DNA of 64,000 nt from Trichobilharzia regenti (lineage: Eukaryota > Platyhelminthes > Trematoda > Strigeidida > Schistosomatidae), in assembly GCA_944472135.2 (NCBI GenBank), contig OX235262.1, positions 165,663,509-165,727,508 of the forward strand, written 5' to 3'. The notes under the pieces were generated by a model. The model searched no databases and was not told the DNA's origin. It saw only the letters and a list, made by a program, of their open reading frames with translations. Every line of letters starts with the position of its first letter. The stretch's first letter is position 1. A program made the position numbers and the translations under genes. Positions 42,985 through 54,230 of the stretch are shown piece by piece.

Positions 42985-44440
42985 AACCTACAATCTTCAC
43001 TTATTAAGCTAATTTTATGCCTTTGAGTTAAAAAGTGTACTCCTGCACCTTCTTAATTGGCTTTCACCCAAATGCAGCGGAGGAGACAGAACAAAAATGT
43101 CTTAAGGTATTGGTTCTTGCTACAAGCCAGACAACAGTATGTCGAACAATTTACTGTCAATTACTATATTACTTGAAGACCCTGGATAAAGAAAAACTAT
43201 TATAAAGTAATTTCTGCTGAAAATTCTCTACATCGCATAAACACTGCTCAGAATGAAGTCATTTTTACTAAATTTATTCCTTGAAGTTTATCTGAAATTG
43301 TCTGTTTAAAACTCCCTCACACACTGTGAATCCATTAAAAAGCTGAATATTTTGTTGTATGATTTAAAACTGACCCAAGTTATCATTAGTCTTCTTCTGA
43401 CTTGGCTATTTTTTTTCGTGGATAAGCCAGTTTTTTCTTGCATGCCTTAATTTCCTTATCATCCCTAAGATTAGTCTTTTTGTGAAATCTGGAGCCACTC
43501 GTTTAAAAACTTATAAACATTAAGAAGAGGTTTTCTAACTTTCCCCTAACTTTTCTCTAAATTTATGCACAATAGACGTCAATTATGCTTTAAGATCAAC
43601 CAAAAAGTACAGTATGATAATTACTGTCGCCTTCTAGTTATGATACTAAGATACTCTGTTTGTATCGTTATAAAAAAGGATGTATAGATAGAGGAGCCAA
43701 TTGCATTCGATTCAACCACCACCCACTATCAAAGAAATAGTCCTAATTTGAGGCAAATCATTTGTTTCTAGTTTGAGTTAAGTAAAGAAAGCATACAAGT
43801 TTCTTATTTGGAAGCATTGATCACTATTAATTTACCAATGAGTTTTTCTAAACGTCAAGCTTAATTTGCATAATCATATTTTTGGCGCAAGTTTTTACCA
43901 TCAAGGTTGGTATTTATAATTTTAGAAATGGAAATTAAGCAAGCAAAGAAAGATGAAATAAGGGATCGAACTGGATTTTCACATCCTATTCCTTTTTCTT
44001 ACTTCTGGATGTACGCTTCCAGTTTGACTAGATATTGTGGCTACTTTACAAGCAACTGGTCTTTCAGAGTTTTTAACTGTATAAGTAAAGCAGTTCAAGC
44101 TGTGTGTTTCGCAGATATATCTGAATATTTCCTGATCATTTTGCTCACCATATTCAATATGGTCTCTGAAAATTCACCTAGGAGGTGACAATCTTTGTAT
44201 CTTGACAGGAGTGTTACGTTCCTTTTAGCTGTCGAAATTTCAAGAAGAAGTTTCTAACTACTTAATAGTCATTTAGATTTGCTTGGGGATATTTTCTGTC
44301 ACTATTTGCATTTTACAGATATCTACAGAGACGTCAAAACTCCTAATTTATTTTACTATTACTACTGTTCCCGTGTCCACAACTGGAAACTTACAGAATA
44401 CTTCTAAATGAAGATGAAAGTAAGACAAGCTGGCTGCCTA
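42985..44440. other. No supported gene
   Basis: A plus-strand frame at 43,907-44,188 (93 codons) is the longest here and has no recognisable motif. No repeat is recognised. Unassigned. Confidence 0.35.
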
Positions 44441-44459
44441 CTGACCATCTCCAATAATT

Positions 44460-45390
44460 TTCTTGATTGTGGGTGGTAGACTGGATAATGCGACAGACAG
44501 CAGGTAGGGAGGTATAAGGCATAAAATAGACACACAGAAAAAACTTGGGGGATCTGAACTTCGCCGATGATGTATGTCTGATTCTACTCAAACTGGAAGA
44601 TATGCAAGTGAAAAGCAACAAGAAGCGTCTAGAGAAGATATGCCTTCAGCTGAACGTAAAGAAAACAGAGGTGATGAAGATTCCTGGTCAACAGCAACAG
44701 CAACAACAACAGACAACACTCAGCCAGTATAAATTGGAGGAATCTAGAATAAGTAACCTTCTTTCCCTACCTACCTACCTACTTACCTATAGGCGGCGAA
44801 ATTGATGAGCATATCAAAGCGGGATCGGAAAAGCAAGGCGAGCTTTCATTTCTCTCAAGTGTCTGTGGAGGTCAACAGCACTAAGCATGAAAAATAAGAT
44901 CCGGATTTTCAACTCCCATGTGAATTCAGTTCTACTTACTATGCGGATCAGAGACTTGGCGCCGCGCCACGAAGGGTACTTCGAACAAACTATAGATCTT
45001 CATCAACAACTGTCTTCGCTCAGCACTCAACATCAGATGGCCTGCCAGAAAAAATCAGCAACAGGGGGGACCTCTTGGAGCTAAACAACCCAGCAGGAAC
45101 CGACTGTGTAACAAATAAGCAGGAAGAAATGGAGATGGATTGGCCATACTCTGAGAAAACTATCAATTGACCTCACACGCGAGGCCATCGCTTAAGTAGG
45201 ACCCTAATAGAAAGAGGCAAGTTGGTCGTCCGAGGTTGACATGGAGGAGGTCATGTAGAGAGGAGATGAAAGCATGTGGGCAGATGTGCATCCAGATTTA
45301 AATGTCGGTGAAGAACCGAACGCAATGAAAACGTGAGGCTGAAGCCCTATGTTCCTCTAGAAACTAAAGGAATTATTGATAATAGTGATA
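44460..45390 (+). pseudogene. LINE reverse transcriptase fragment (RTE/SR2-like type)
   Basis: GDLNFADDVCLILLKLEDMQ keeps the FADD catalytic box, followed by LEKICLQLNVKKTEVMKI, a Gln run, EESRISNLLSLP, MKNKIRIFNSHVNSVLL, the GWIGHTLRK-like C-terminus in other frames, and the 3' signature GAAGCCCTATGTTCCTCTAG with AAT-type repeats. The upstream palm and the endonuclease are absent. Confidence 0.85.
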
Positions 45391-45960
45391 ATTGTTCTCT
45401 TGAGTTTCAAGTGAAACAATAAGTCTTCAACAGAACAACTCCACTCCGTCCTATTCTCTGAGATCCTCTTCAGCTGGTTTCACGATTATTCGTAGTCTCT
45501 CATCTCCTCCATGTTACTCTTGTACACATGCTCAACCCATCTTGTCCGATTCTGGTTCCAGCTCTCAGTGTCATTCAACGGTCTTCTCAGCGAGTATTCA
45601 GTTTATCTCCATTCATCCCTGAATATTTATTGAGCGATCGGCTCTTGGTTGATTTTTCCCAGCCAGAGTTTCTTGCTGATAATTCTTCCTGGCCTGCCAT
45701 TTTATCTTCATTATGGACCCAGAAAAGGCAACTGTTAGAAGTGCTTCTCCTGACTCGTCGAGTTTCTGACCTATATAGAAGAACTGACTGACCTAACAAT
45801 GGTGTTCGAAATCTGAATTTTACTCTTGATTTGAGTGCAGAAGATTTCCAGATAGATTTCAGGGTAATGAAGGTTCTTCTCGCCTTACTGATTCTGGCTT
45901 TGATATACTCTCAAAGTTTCTAAGTCTGTGGTTGAGTCGATTCATGCTACTTCACTAACT
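45391..45960 (-). pseudogene. LINE C-terminal fragment, tail-to-tail with 44,460
   Basis: Minus strand: thumb (RSTSNSCLFWVHNEDKMAGQ) and C-terminal region in several frames, ending GAAGACTTATTGTTTCACTTG at 45,440-45,400. Its 3' end abuts the 3' end of the plus-strand copy. Confidence 0.75.
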
Positions 45961-46239
45961 TAATGAACAAAGAAAAAGCTACTAAATACTGAGTTGTCAG
46001 TCGTTAAAAATCACTGTAATATTTTAAAAGTAAAATATTGTAATAGTATGTGTTAATTTAAGTGAAATGTAGGTGTACTTGCCGCTCATTGATGTCAGGG
46101 ATAATGTGCAATCAAATATAGTCATAAGAATGCATAACTGTCACTGTATATTTTAATATAAAACTTGAAGCAGTAGATAACTGCAAGTTTAAACACAATA
46201 TGAGAATAAATACCTAAAAGTTGCATTATTTTCTCATAC

Positions 46240-46284
46240 TCTTTTGCTTTGCTGTATCAGACTAATGTAATTTTCATTTGCAGA
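46240..46284 (-). CDS. Exon of unrecognised host gene (15 codons)
   Basis: Minus strand: acceptor GCACTTTTATTCAG before 46,284 and donor AGA|GTATGAG after 46,240. Open in phase 0 for 45 nt, SANENYISLIQQSKR. It fits between the exons at 47,738 and 21,998 without a frame change. The donor is weaker than in the others. A competing 38-nt reading (46,214-46,251) fits only other phases. Confidence 0.45.
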
Positions 46285-46329
46285 CTGAATAAAAGTGCGT
46301 ATTTCTGATACCTAGAGGTATGTGTCATA

Positions 46330-46510
46330 GACCTTGATGGTGGTTGAGGTGTGCAGTATTGAAAAGCCCGAAATCATTTTGGAAACATTCTTCCCTCAGA
46401 ATAAAGAACTAAATTCTTTTTCCAACACCAATGTTAACACAGTCAGTAAGTTCTTCTCTATGGATCAGAGACTTGGCCTGAGATTCACGAAAAGCATTTC
46501 AAACATTCAA
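46330..46510 (+). pseudogene. LINE thumb fragment
   Basis: NSFSNTNVNTVSKFFSMDQR matches the 'IFNTNVKSVLLYGSE' region of the RTE/SR2-like LINE. Both ends are truncated. Confidence 0.6.
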
Positions 46511-46544
46511 GTGTTGGTCTGTACAGATTTGATTAGTTACAGGA

Positions 46545-46735
46545 TTTCATCATGAGCTGACATCAGTTAGAGAACCAATGGAAAGCCAGCTAGGAGTACT
46601 GGACAGCTGCTCCTTCCTAGTTTGGGACTCTTCAGCAGTACGCACCCACCGGGGTTCGAACACAGGACCATCTGGTTACAGGCTAGCGAGCTCGTAGACC
46701 ATTAGGTCACTGGAACTCGATCCAATGGCCAGCCC
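46545..46735 (-). mobile_element. Sm-alpha-like SINE with tRNA head and hammerhead
   Basis: Minus strand: tRNA-like head with B box GTGTTCGAACCCC, then the hammerhead and body (CCAGTACTCCTAGCTGG, GGTTCTCTAACTGATGTCAG). Confidence 0.7.
46596..46641 (-). ncRNA. Sm-alpha-type hammerhead, GAAA lost
   Basis: Minus strand: GTACTG/CAGTAC stem I and core CTGAAGA intact, GTCC stem II, but GAAA is GGAG and the stem II partner is GGAA. Confidence 0.6.
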
Positions 46736-46939
46736 ACAAATTCTAACTTCTGCCAAATGACGACATAGCGCGACCCGTCTTCTGAGAGTATTTGTCCGCA
46801 CACCTGACGTGCTGCACCCTACTGGTCACGACTTCTTAATAGAACCTCAGGTAACTACCTACCTGAATAGAGCAAGTCGCTAGTGAGCATCTCATTGATA
46901 TTCAAACAGTCTGCTGTAAGCTCTTATCAACAGACATGT

Positions 46940-47112
46940 TCTTTTTTTATTACAGCTCGATTCCACACTGTATTTTCGGCACAAGTATGGAATTTTCAGC
47001 ATGGATATCGTAGCCCAAATTTGCAGGGGACCATAGATCAGCGTCGGTGCGGGCTCGAACCCCGGACCATGTGCATGGTCGGCGAGAGTCCTAACACTGT
47101 ACCACGACGCAC
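46940..47112 (-). mobile_element. SINE family S2 with tRNA head
   Basis: Minus strand: head GTGCGTCGTGGTACAGTGTT with B box GGGTTCGAGCCC, body and tail as at 17,950 (GGGCTACGATATCCATGC, ATCGAGCTGTAATAAAAAAA). Several small deletions. Confidence 0.75.
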
Positions 47113-47425
47113 ACTCCATACTGAACGTCAGGGAGGTCAGAAAGAATAAGCAGCAAGAAACCCTTGAAGATAATGAACAAATGAAGAACCTATTGCCCAA
47201 AAGATATCCTGAAAGAAATGCAGTTGGATCAGACGCACGATGAGGAAACCGTTTAATGATATTGAGCATTACGCATACCATTGATCGAGTGGAACTGGAG
47301 TCGGAAACGGTGAACTAGGCATGAGTACGAGATGACATTCTAGGGATCGTGTGACCTGGCTGAGCCAGCTGAAGAAGACTGCACAGAATAGGACAAAAAG
47401 GAGACGTGCTGTTAAAGCCTTGGAT
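47113..47425 (+). pseudogene. LINE C-terminal fragment
   Basis: EEPIAQKIS, KCSWIRRTMRKPFNDIEH and the 3' UTR remnant GAGACGTGCTGTTAAAGCC. Matches the GWIGHTLRKPxxDI region of the RTE/SR2-like LINE. Starts directly at the end of the S2 head. Confidence 0.65.
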
Positions 47426-47737
47426 CCCAAGGGAATAATAATATTGAAAAGCTTTAGGTTGGAAGAAAGTAAGTGTTTCATCGTTTCTGATTTCTAGTGA
47501 CTGCAGGGTTGATATAAGTTTTTGATGAAAAATATATTTAGAAAATCACATGGTATTCTAGCTATGCAGTCATCAAACCATCGATAGGTCTTCCATGGAA
47601 TGACGCTGCGATTAAACTAATCATCATTCTCTTTACTGATGTATTAACATATTTGATGAGATTTAATTTCTAAATATCACTGTTAAGAAAATGTACCCTG
47701 TTTCAAGATGAAAAATATTTTGTGTTTTTAAACTTAC

Positions 47738-47818
47738 ACCAAGTTTTTCACACTTTGAATTTTTCAAAACTTTTGAAATCCTGTTGACGTAATTTGATAT
47801 TTCTATCTGTCGACCGAT
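47738..47818 (-). CDS. Exon of unrecognised host gene (27 codons)
   Basis: Minus strand: acceptor ..CACTTCAAAAATATTCAG before 47,818 and consensus donor GGT|GTAAGT after 47,738. 81 nt, phase 0 to phase 0, IGRQIEISNYVNRISKVL then KNSKCEKLG. A longer frame runs through it but the splice sites cut it precisely. Lysine-rich, helical. Consistent in phase with its neighbours at 51,032 and 46,240. Confidence 0.65.
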
Positions 47819-48894
47819 CTGAATATTTTTGAAGTGATTAAAGAAATAAATAAATAAGTAGTGAAAATAAATTTTACTCCCTTCTAATAAATAGAAAATA
47901 AATTTAGAAAATAAAATAGACTGTTTGGAAAAAGCGCGAAAACTGAGCTTATTCTTGAGTGTGACGTTATTCATCAGTGTAGACCATTACCAATGCAAAG
48001 AAACAACATATTACGTTGATATGAATTTGATAATATATTTACTGAACTTAGATTTTTTTGTCTGCATTGTGGTCAATACGGATATTTCAAGGCATTTCGA
48101 TGAGACAGTAATATACTTCAACGTCTCCATGACACAGGTGCTTTTAGCCAGTCGCCATAAGATAAATGTCTATCAGGGTAAAGTTTCCTGGTTGCGAAAT
48201 ATTGTCTAAAAGAATTATATAAAATCATGGATCTCTGGATATCATTTCTTGTTATACTTAAGACATTAGCAGAGGAAACCGACTACTTTTCGAGGGATTG
48301 ACCGTTCAACCTCTGAAGATATATGTAATATGTTTAGTTCTCACTGATGTGTTATGTGAAAGATAACTTTTTGAACAACCTTTGTATAATAATAGAACTG
48401 ACAGGGACATGCAAGATTCATGGTCATCGACACGTCTCTCTTCTCAACAAACGGAGTAATTACATTGGATTGTAAGTAACTGGATCCGTTTCAAATGATG
48501 AGTAGGGTCTTAACTGAGCCTAACTTATTTCAAAAACGTCTTGTCATATTTCTTGAATCTTGTCAATATTCCCAAAGGATTGGACCCTATCGCCATGAAA
48601 GACTACTAGAATTGACACTTCCTAAAACAACAAAGAAATGGCTTTCGCTGCTCAAGAGCCAATTAGTTGTTGGGTTTGCGTCCAACCCATTCTTCTTAGG
48701 AATACCATCAGTTACTTGGATTCAAGGACAACCAACAAACGAATCTGACGTGAAATTGAATGCGCCCTCCATATTGTATTATTAGCTACCATCTATCACA
48801 TAATTTCCTTTATTTCCGACAGATAGAATTAAAAGACTTGTAAACACAGTAGAGACTATGGATATGTCTAGTCGGAAACTTCTGCTTCTTTTAG
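47819..48894. other. No supported gene
   Basis: Unassigned. A plus-strand frame at 48,495-48,785 (96 codons) has ordinary composition but no motif. Confidence 0.35.
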
Positions 48895-49130
48895 ATGGTT
48901 GGAGGTAATCGGCAGGAAGCCTTGCACCTAGGTTTCGTGCTAGTTGGCACTCACCAATCAGCAAGGCGTATCTACAACCTTGAAGGATTTCATGTCCCCT
49001 TTTTGAGATTCGAACCCGCGTCATCCAGTGCTGCAGTCAGAGACGTTACCATTGGGGTAGCTATTCGGGCTCGCGATTGACCTCCTCCTGTAGGACTGTA
49101 TTGGTCACTTTGATTGGACACTAGTGCTTC
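48895..49130 (-). mobile_element. tRNA-like repeat (family S4)
   Basis: Minus strand: A-box-like TAGCTACCCCAATGGTAACG, B box GGGTTCGAATCTC, then the S4 body to 48,895 (ACGCCTTGCTGATTGG, GCACGAAACCTAGG). Best preserved copy of S4. Confidence 0.6.
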
Positions 49131-49755
49131 TTCTGCTTTATTACCCCAGGGTGGTAGTTGCGTACTTTGTCTTCTGATTCACTAACTCGTGTACTTTTAG
49201 ATTAACGGAATGTAATAAACCAACAATGCCAAATTAAATTCAGTAATAACCTGTGTTCTGGGTGGAATTTCTTGTATGACTGGATTGTAATTACCAGAAT
49301 ATTAAAGGAGCAACATATGAACTCAGTTGATAGGAATTAGTTTCTATCTCGATAAAGAAAGAAAGATCATAAATGCAGTAAAATATAATACTAGCATTTT
49401 ATTCCACAGGTTCTCATCAACTGCAAACTACTTGGAATTACAATGGTTGTAAAAGAATGACAATAACATACTTCAGTGTATCAATGATAGTAGAGAAAAC
49501 AGTATAAAATTAACGCCCCCTAAATGTAAGCATTACAATGTCTAGTATGAGTTACCATCAATTTATGTGGTAGAAAAGGAGAGGGGAAGAAAACAGAAAA
49601 CAGAAAGATCTACTTAACACTGTTAGCTTGTGAGTTCACATAACACCTCAGGAAGGTTATAGCACAGGCGATTAAAAACTTGCTCAGTGAGCTGAAATCA
49701 CTAATATGGATGACAAATCAATGTAATCAAAATGCAGTAACCAAGGTAGTCAGAG
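49131..49755. other. No supported gene; probable PLE 3' flank at right
   Basis: AT-rich. The part next to 49,756 is likely the 3' UTR of the adjacent minus-strand PLE, but no ribozyme is recognised. Confidence 0.35.
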
Positions 49756-50630
49756 ATTGATTACACTGTCGTTCTGTATCGAAGTAAATTTGCTGTCCTT
49801 GTTTGTATGTTTAATATTTCAAAGGATTTGGCAAACTTGACTAAATGACCCGTATCTAAAATGGTATCTGGTAACTGGATTTTGAGAAAATCTGTTTCCT
49901 TTAAAATCCATGTTTCTTGACATATACTCAGAAGACTGCATACAAGTCCTTCTTCCTGTCCTTCCAATGTACTTGCTCCAGAAAGTGCAAGTAAATTCAT
50001 AAACGAAGTCAGAGCTGACATCAGCAGAGAACTCATCTACTTTAGACGGGTTTTAGAGCATCTGGTGCTGTATTGTGTAATCAGCCTAGCTAAAGGAAAG
50101 CATTTTTATATTTCTCCTTCCATTCTCTTGTCAATCTTCTGTGATACTGCTTCGCTCTTAAATGGGAGACAAATGAACACTTATTTCTTTCCGACAGTTG
50201 GGTGTTTTGTTTCCTCGTCTTTTTCTCTGCTATGTCTTTGGATAAATCCCTTTGGATATACACTTTCCATTAGACATTTCTTAACAAAGCCAGGCTCTTA
50301 TTCCAACTTATTTGGTGAGTATAGCTTCTGGGTTCTGTAATACAGTATCCTCACTAATCCACGTTTATAGCTTATTGTACAGAAGCTGTTGCAGTGAAGA
50401 TTTGTCCGGTCCATCTTTTTTTTTATATATGGACTTTACGACCATACCTTTGTTTCTTTTTCTTCCATTAGGATCCAGGAATGGAATTCATCGTAATGTT
50501 CATATTCTACGATGGTATTAATGCTTAGGTGCATCTCATTGAGATGGGCAAACAATGAAGGTGCATGGTTCATAAAGTTAAGCCGATGAGAGGAACCTGT
50601 GAAATAGAGTGACGATATCATTTTATTCTG
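49756..50630 (-). pseudogene. PLE RT thumb, linker and GIY-YIG, broken
   Basis: Minus strand: RT end (NHAPSLFAHLNEMHLSINTI, VKSIYKKK, SYKRGLVRIL), linker (SVYPKGFIQRH, KKxVFICLPFKSE, QKIDKRME), nuclease (DFVYEFTCTFWSKYIGRTGR, SSEYMSRN), then RYHFRYGSFSQVCQIL. YIGRT is intact in one frame. At least four frameshifts and a stop. Only the PLE signature order makes it recognisable. Confidence 0.75.
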
Positions 50631-50749
50631 TAAATTCAGTAATTCTTTCTTTATCGAAATTTATCAAGGGGACTAGATGCACGAAATTATTTTATACCCT
50701 TTTATCAAGTAGTCGAACCTTCAGAAGTGATAGTCAAAGGAAGCATTTT

Positions 50750-50985
50750 TTTTATTCCTTTGCGTTCCCAGCAAAACATAGAGCTTCAAGCTACAGACTT
50801 GAAGTTTCGGTAGCAATGGTATTTATTTTTACGGGATGGGGTTGCTAGTCTCATGCCCAACCTTCTTTCTTTACCAGTCTTATTGCTGGCTTAATGAGGT
50901 AAAGCAGCAAGTCGGCGGCCGAAGATAGAACCCCTAACAACATGCGTAGTTGGCGAACATTCTACCCCTGTGCCATCAACTCCTG
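50750..50985 (-). mobile_element. SINE family S1
   Basis: Minus strand: degenerate tRNA head (TGGCACAGGGGTAGAATG, GGGGTTCTATC), body GGTAAAGAAAGAAGGTTGGG, GACTAGCAACCCCATCCCG, and tail AGCTCTATGTTTTGCTGGG with AAAGGAAT. Confidence 0.8.
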
Positions 50986-51031
50986 AAAATATAAAATTCA
51001 TAAATCACTGAAAAAAAGCCTCCAAACTTAC

Positions 51032-51199
51032 CAGTAACTTAAAGGGATCGGTGAAATGTGGATTCTTCACATCACCATTTTGGAGACAATCTTTTAATCC
51101 ATGAATAAATTTCTTCTGTATAGTTTCAACTGAATGAAGGGATGAGCGAATTTCTTTGATTTCAGTTGAGGAACGTTTATTTCTGATACACTCCAGCGA
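51032..51199 (-). CDS. Exon of unrecognised host gene (56 codons)
   Basis: The largest exon. Minus strand: acceptor TTTTCATTAG before 51,199 and donor CTG|GTAAGT after 51,032. 168 nt open in phase 0 only: SLECIRNKRSSTEIKEIRSS, LHSVETIQKKFIHGL, KDCLQNGDVKNP, FTDPFKLL. Alternating charged and hydrophobic residues suggest helices, possibly a coiled coil. Not similar to any transposon protein seen here. No repeat overlaps it. Confidence 0.75.
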
Positions 51200-51689
51200 C
51201 TAATGAAAATTATAATTAAAAGGGGTATTATCACTATTAAAAAATCATTTTAAACAAAAAGAAGTGGTTTTAATCGATATTTTAGCTGTATTTTCTTACA
51301 AGAAAAAATAGAAAACTATTGTGAATATGTTTCATCCCTTAAACCTACATTATTTTTCACATGGTATTTTGAAACCCTTCCTGTGTTTTTAAATAAAAAT
51401 ATGATTTTTCACTGAACATTTATGAGTAATTCTTTCACAAATATAAATGATCTACCCAGTAATTTTTTAATTTGGTTTTGACCTAGTTAATCAATTTAAG
51501 AAGTCAAACGTCAACTATTGGCCTGCAATTCAGAACTCTGTCAGGGTTATCACTAGCCTACAAATAATTAATGTTCATTTGGAAGTAAAGGGTTTTTGAA
51601 GGGAAATACACTTTTTTCATTCAGTTTCTTAGGTTTACTAATCTGTTTGTTGAGCACCCACATAGATGATCTTATAAAGCGGAGGATGA
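51200..51689. other. No supported feature (intron)
   Basis: AT-rich DNA immediately upstream of the exon on the minus strand. Nothing recognised. Confidence 0.35.
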
Positions 51690-51990
51690 TTAGACTTCCG
51701 CTACCCTCTCGAAATCCTATCATGTGGCCGCGCGTTCGTAATCACTACCTTCACGCAGCGAGGAGAATGCGAAAGTCTGACGCTTACAGTCGGCCTGGTA
51801 GACATACAGGTTTGTATTGGGGGACTGGAAAACCCCAATTCCAAACAAATGGTGTATGTGAGGTTCAGAATCCTAAAGGATAGAATGCTGTATTCACTTG
51901 CTTCAGTCACCAGAAACCATAGGAGTGTAGTTCCTAACACTGATCCACTCACTGATTAGCAGATCAGACTCCATATCAGAGGCTTGAGGT
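51690..51990. other. Unassigned G+C-richer segment
   Basis: More G+C than its surroundings, with short frames on both strands (51,596-51,883 plus; 51,701-51,952 minus). No copy elsewhere in the window and no motif. It may be a single copy of another repeat. Confidence 0.3.
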
Positions 51991-52419
51991 TATAATGCCT
52001 TGAGACAACCGTCTGCTTCGATCTGGGTGTCTGGCAGTATTCCACAATTAGATTTTGTATGTTGCATCTTTTGGAGATTTACTGAAACCGTAGTTACATT
52101 AAGTAACTTGATTGTTTTGGAATTCACTACTTTAAAATAACTTAGTGTACAATTGAAAGAACATTCAAACAAATGTTCTTAAATACTGCTTCCTCATATT
52201 TCAAAAGATCATGAGCTGTTATACATTGGCGTTAAAAGACAGTACAATCAACATTTGCTGCATTTCATGATACATTTTAATATAAGTATATGAGCATTAA
52301 ACATAAGTAAAACCCAGCAGGTATTATAGTTCTAAAGGATACGATGAATCCACCAAGAACTATACATCTAGATTCATTTGCACCCTAATTATATCATAGG
52401 ATGGTTTCTTTTTTTGATG

Positions 52420-52600
52420 TAGTTGTGTTCTCTGAGCTGAATGGTTTATTTCTAGATTTCTCCACCAACAAACTCGCGGAGAAATCTAAAAGCTCAATTC
52501 AAATTGAAGTATGCGCAGAAGATATTGCCTAGTAGGGCAATGAAAGCTTTGCGAATAAACCATCCAGCTCAGAGAACACAAATGCATCAAAATCACCCAT
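52420..52600. repeat. Inverted repeat with two internal hairpins
   Basis: GTTCTCTGAGCTG.ATGGTTTATT at about 52,428-52,452 is repeated inverted at 52,553-52,580. Inside are AGATTTCTCC/GGAGAAATCT (52,456-52,489) and ATTGCC/GGCAAT (52,529-52,546), the latter followed by GAAA. The second half resembles a hammerhead with a damaged core (CAGAAGA), but this is weak. Confidence 0.6.
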
Positions 52601-52854
52601 ATGGGGTAAAAATCTTCAGCATCATATAATTTCTTTTGTTAAAAGCACAGTAATACAGTAATATATTTACTAGTGAAGTTTTGAGCACAATATATTGCTC
52701 ATGATTATGCAGGGCAATCAAATAACTCTTAATCTTCGTTTATTGAATTCCATTATTTCTAATCGTTGGTAATAATAATTACCACAAAAGAGGTATCCAC
52801 GGTGTCTAATTCCTGTTGCACGCGTTAGGTGAGAAGTAATGACTTTCACGAGTT

Positions 52855-53040
52855 GATCACGGATTGATATCAGTTAAAGAACCATTGAAAACCAGGGAGT
52901 ACTGGAAAGCTGCTGTTTCATCCTAGTGTGGGAATCATCGCCAGTACACACCCACTGGTATTCCCTCCTAGGACCTTCTGGTTACAAGGCAAGCACGTAT
53001 GCCATTCAGCCACTGGGACCCGATTCAATGGCTCATGAAT
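52855..53040 (-). mobile_element. Sm-alpha-like SINE
   Basis: Minus strand: tRNA-like head with TGGCTGAATGGCATACGTGC and a mutated B box, hammerhead segment at 52,900-52,946 (GTACTG, GCGATGA, GAAA; C3 and U4 changed), body GGTTCTTTAACTGATATC. Confidence 0.65.
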
Positions 53041-53814
53041 TCTGACTTCTACCAATTCCTTATTTAGCACGACCCCAACTATTGTCGTTAATGGGACATC
53101 CATCCACACATGTGACATCTAATCGGACCTCACTGGTCATGATTTCTCACTAGAACTCCAGAAACTCCATCCTGTAGCAAGTCACTAGCGAGCATCAGAT
53201 AAATTTTTTTATAGTTTGATTTGTAAAAACATAACTAACCCTTACAAACCAAACTATAGAGAAGGATGAACTTCTTCCTCCACCTACCATAATATTGCTT
53301 TTTAGAACTGTAACTGTTTCCAAGCTTATTGTGTGATTGTGTGTTAATCCATGGACTTTTCTCCAAGCTGTTACTGAGATCAGTCATTTTACGCTCAACT
53401 GGATCCCTGTATTCCGAAAATTCACCTACATAGATAAGCTCGAAGTAATTCCAAGATACTCTGCAGATTAAGTTACCTAATTGGGTCGTAAGTATCTACA
53501 GAGATAATCTCTGAGTAAGCTTTTGGCCTTAAGTATCATCCTAATTCTTTATTTATTAAAAATCTTAAATAGGGTTTCAGATTTCGCTTCTATAGACGGT
53601 GAAATCATAAACACCGTAAATGCTTTCCTTATTTATGGCCAATAGTTCCATAACCAATTTTTTTTTCCTTTTATTGTGAGCTTTTATAATTTTTTTATAT
53701 GAATTTCATGCGATAGTTATTTATTGTCAATGCTTCTTCTTCCCGTTTCATTTCATTATTTAAGTTTCCTCACGTACTACTTCGAATTTTCGCATGGTCT
53801 GTTAGAAACTGAGC
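53041..53814. other. No supported gene; short hairpin
   Basis: An imperfect hairpin at 53,213-53,265 (TATAGTTTGATTTGTAA with TTACAAACCAAACTATA). Otherwise unassigned. 53,460-53,620 shares short stretches with the interior of the 37,525-38,606 element. Confidence 0.4.
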
Positions 53815-54230
53815 TAAACTTGTCTTTAAACATAACGGATGAGATGAAATAAAGTCCGCACATATATCGCAGAGAGAGTTGGATTTTTAAAAACTCTACT
53901 GAATACTTTACCTTCTCCTGTTCCTTTTATTTTACAATCGAACATAGCTAATTCTCCCTACTTATTTACTAACTCAAATATAAATTTAGCTTTCTCTACT
54001 CTATGAATGATGTTGTGTTTTCCCATCATCCACATAACTCCATCAAACCTTTGGGTTGGGATAAAATACACATACTGAGAGGTATATTTCCCCAACTCTC
54101 CATGAAGGCGTCTGCTACACCTAGGGATATTGGTTATCCTATCGCTAGCCCTTCAGTTTGTCACATATTTTTACCGTAGAATTTGAATATATTAGACATG
54201 AGATATACTTGAATACCCAGAATAATTTCT
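53815..54230 (-). pseudogene. PLE reverse transcriptase fragment
   Basis: Minus strand: NIFKFYGKNM, QTEGLAIG, PISLGVADAFMESW (RT motif B region and the following helix), a degraded catalytic segment (WMMGKHN in place of YVDD), then KIKGTGEGKVFSRVFKNPTL and YVRTLFHLIRYV of the thumb. It is the only PLE RT palm in the window. Stops at several places. Probably family C. Confidence 0.65.

Noticed and set aside
46214..46251. 38-nt exon reading KAKEYEKIMQLL, minus strand
   Set aside because: Needs entry phase 2 and exit phase 1, which does not fit the neighbours; the overlapping 46,240-46,284 exon fits phase 0 on both sides.
46892..47281. 129-residue minus-strand ORF as a protein gene
   Set aside because: It covers LINE and S2 SINE sequence in antisense and has no independent motif.
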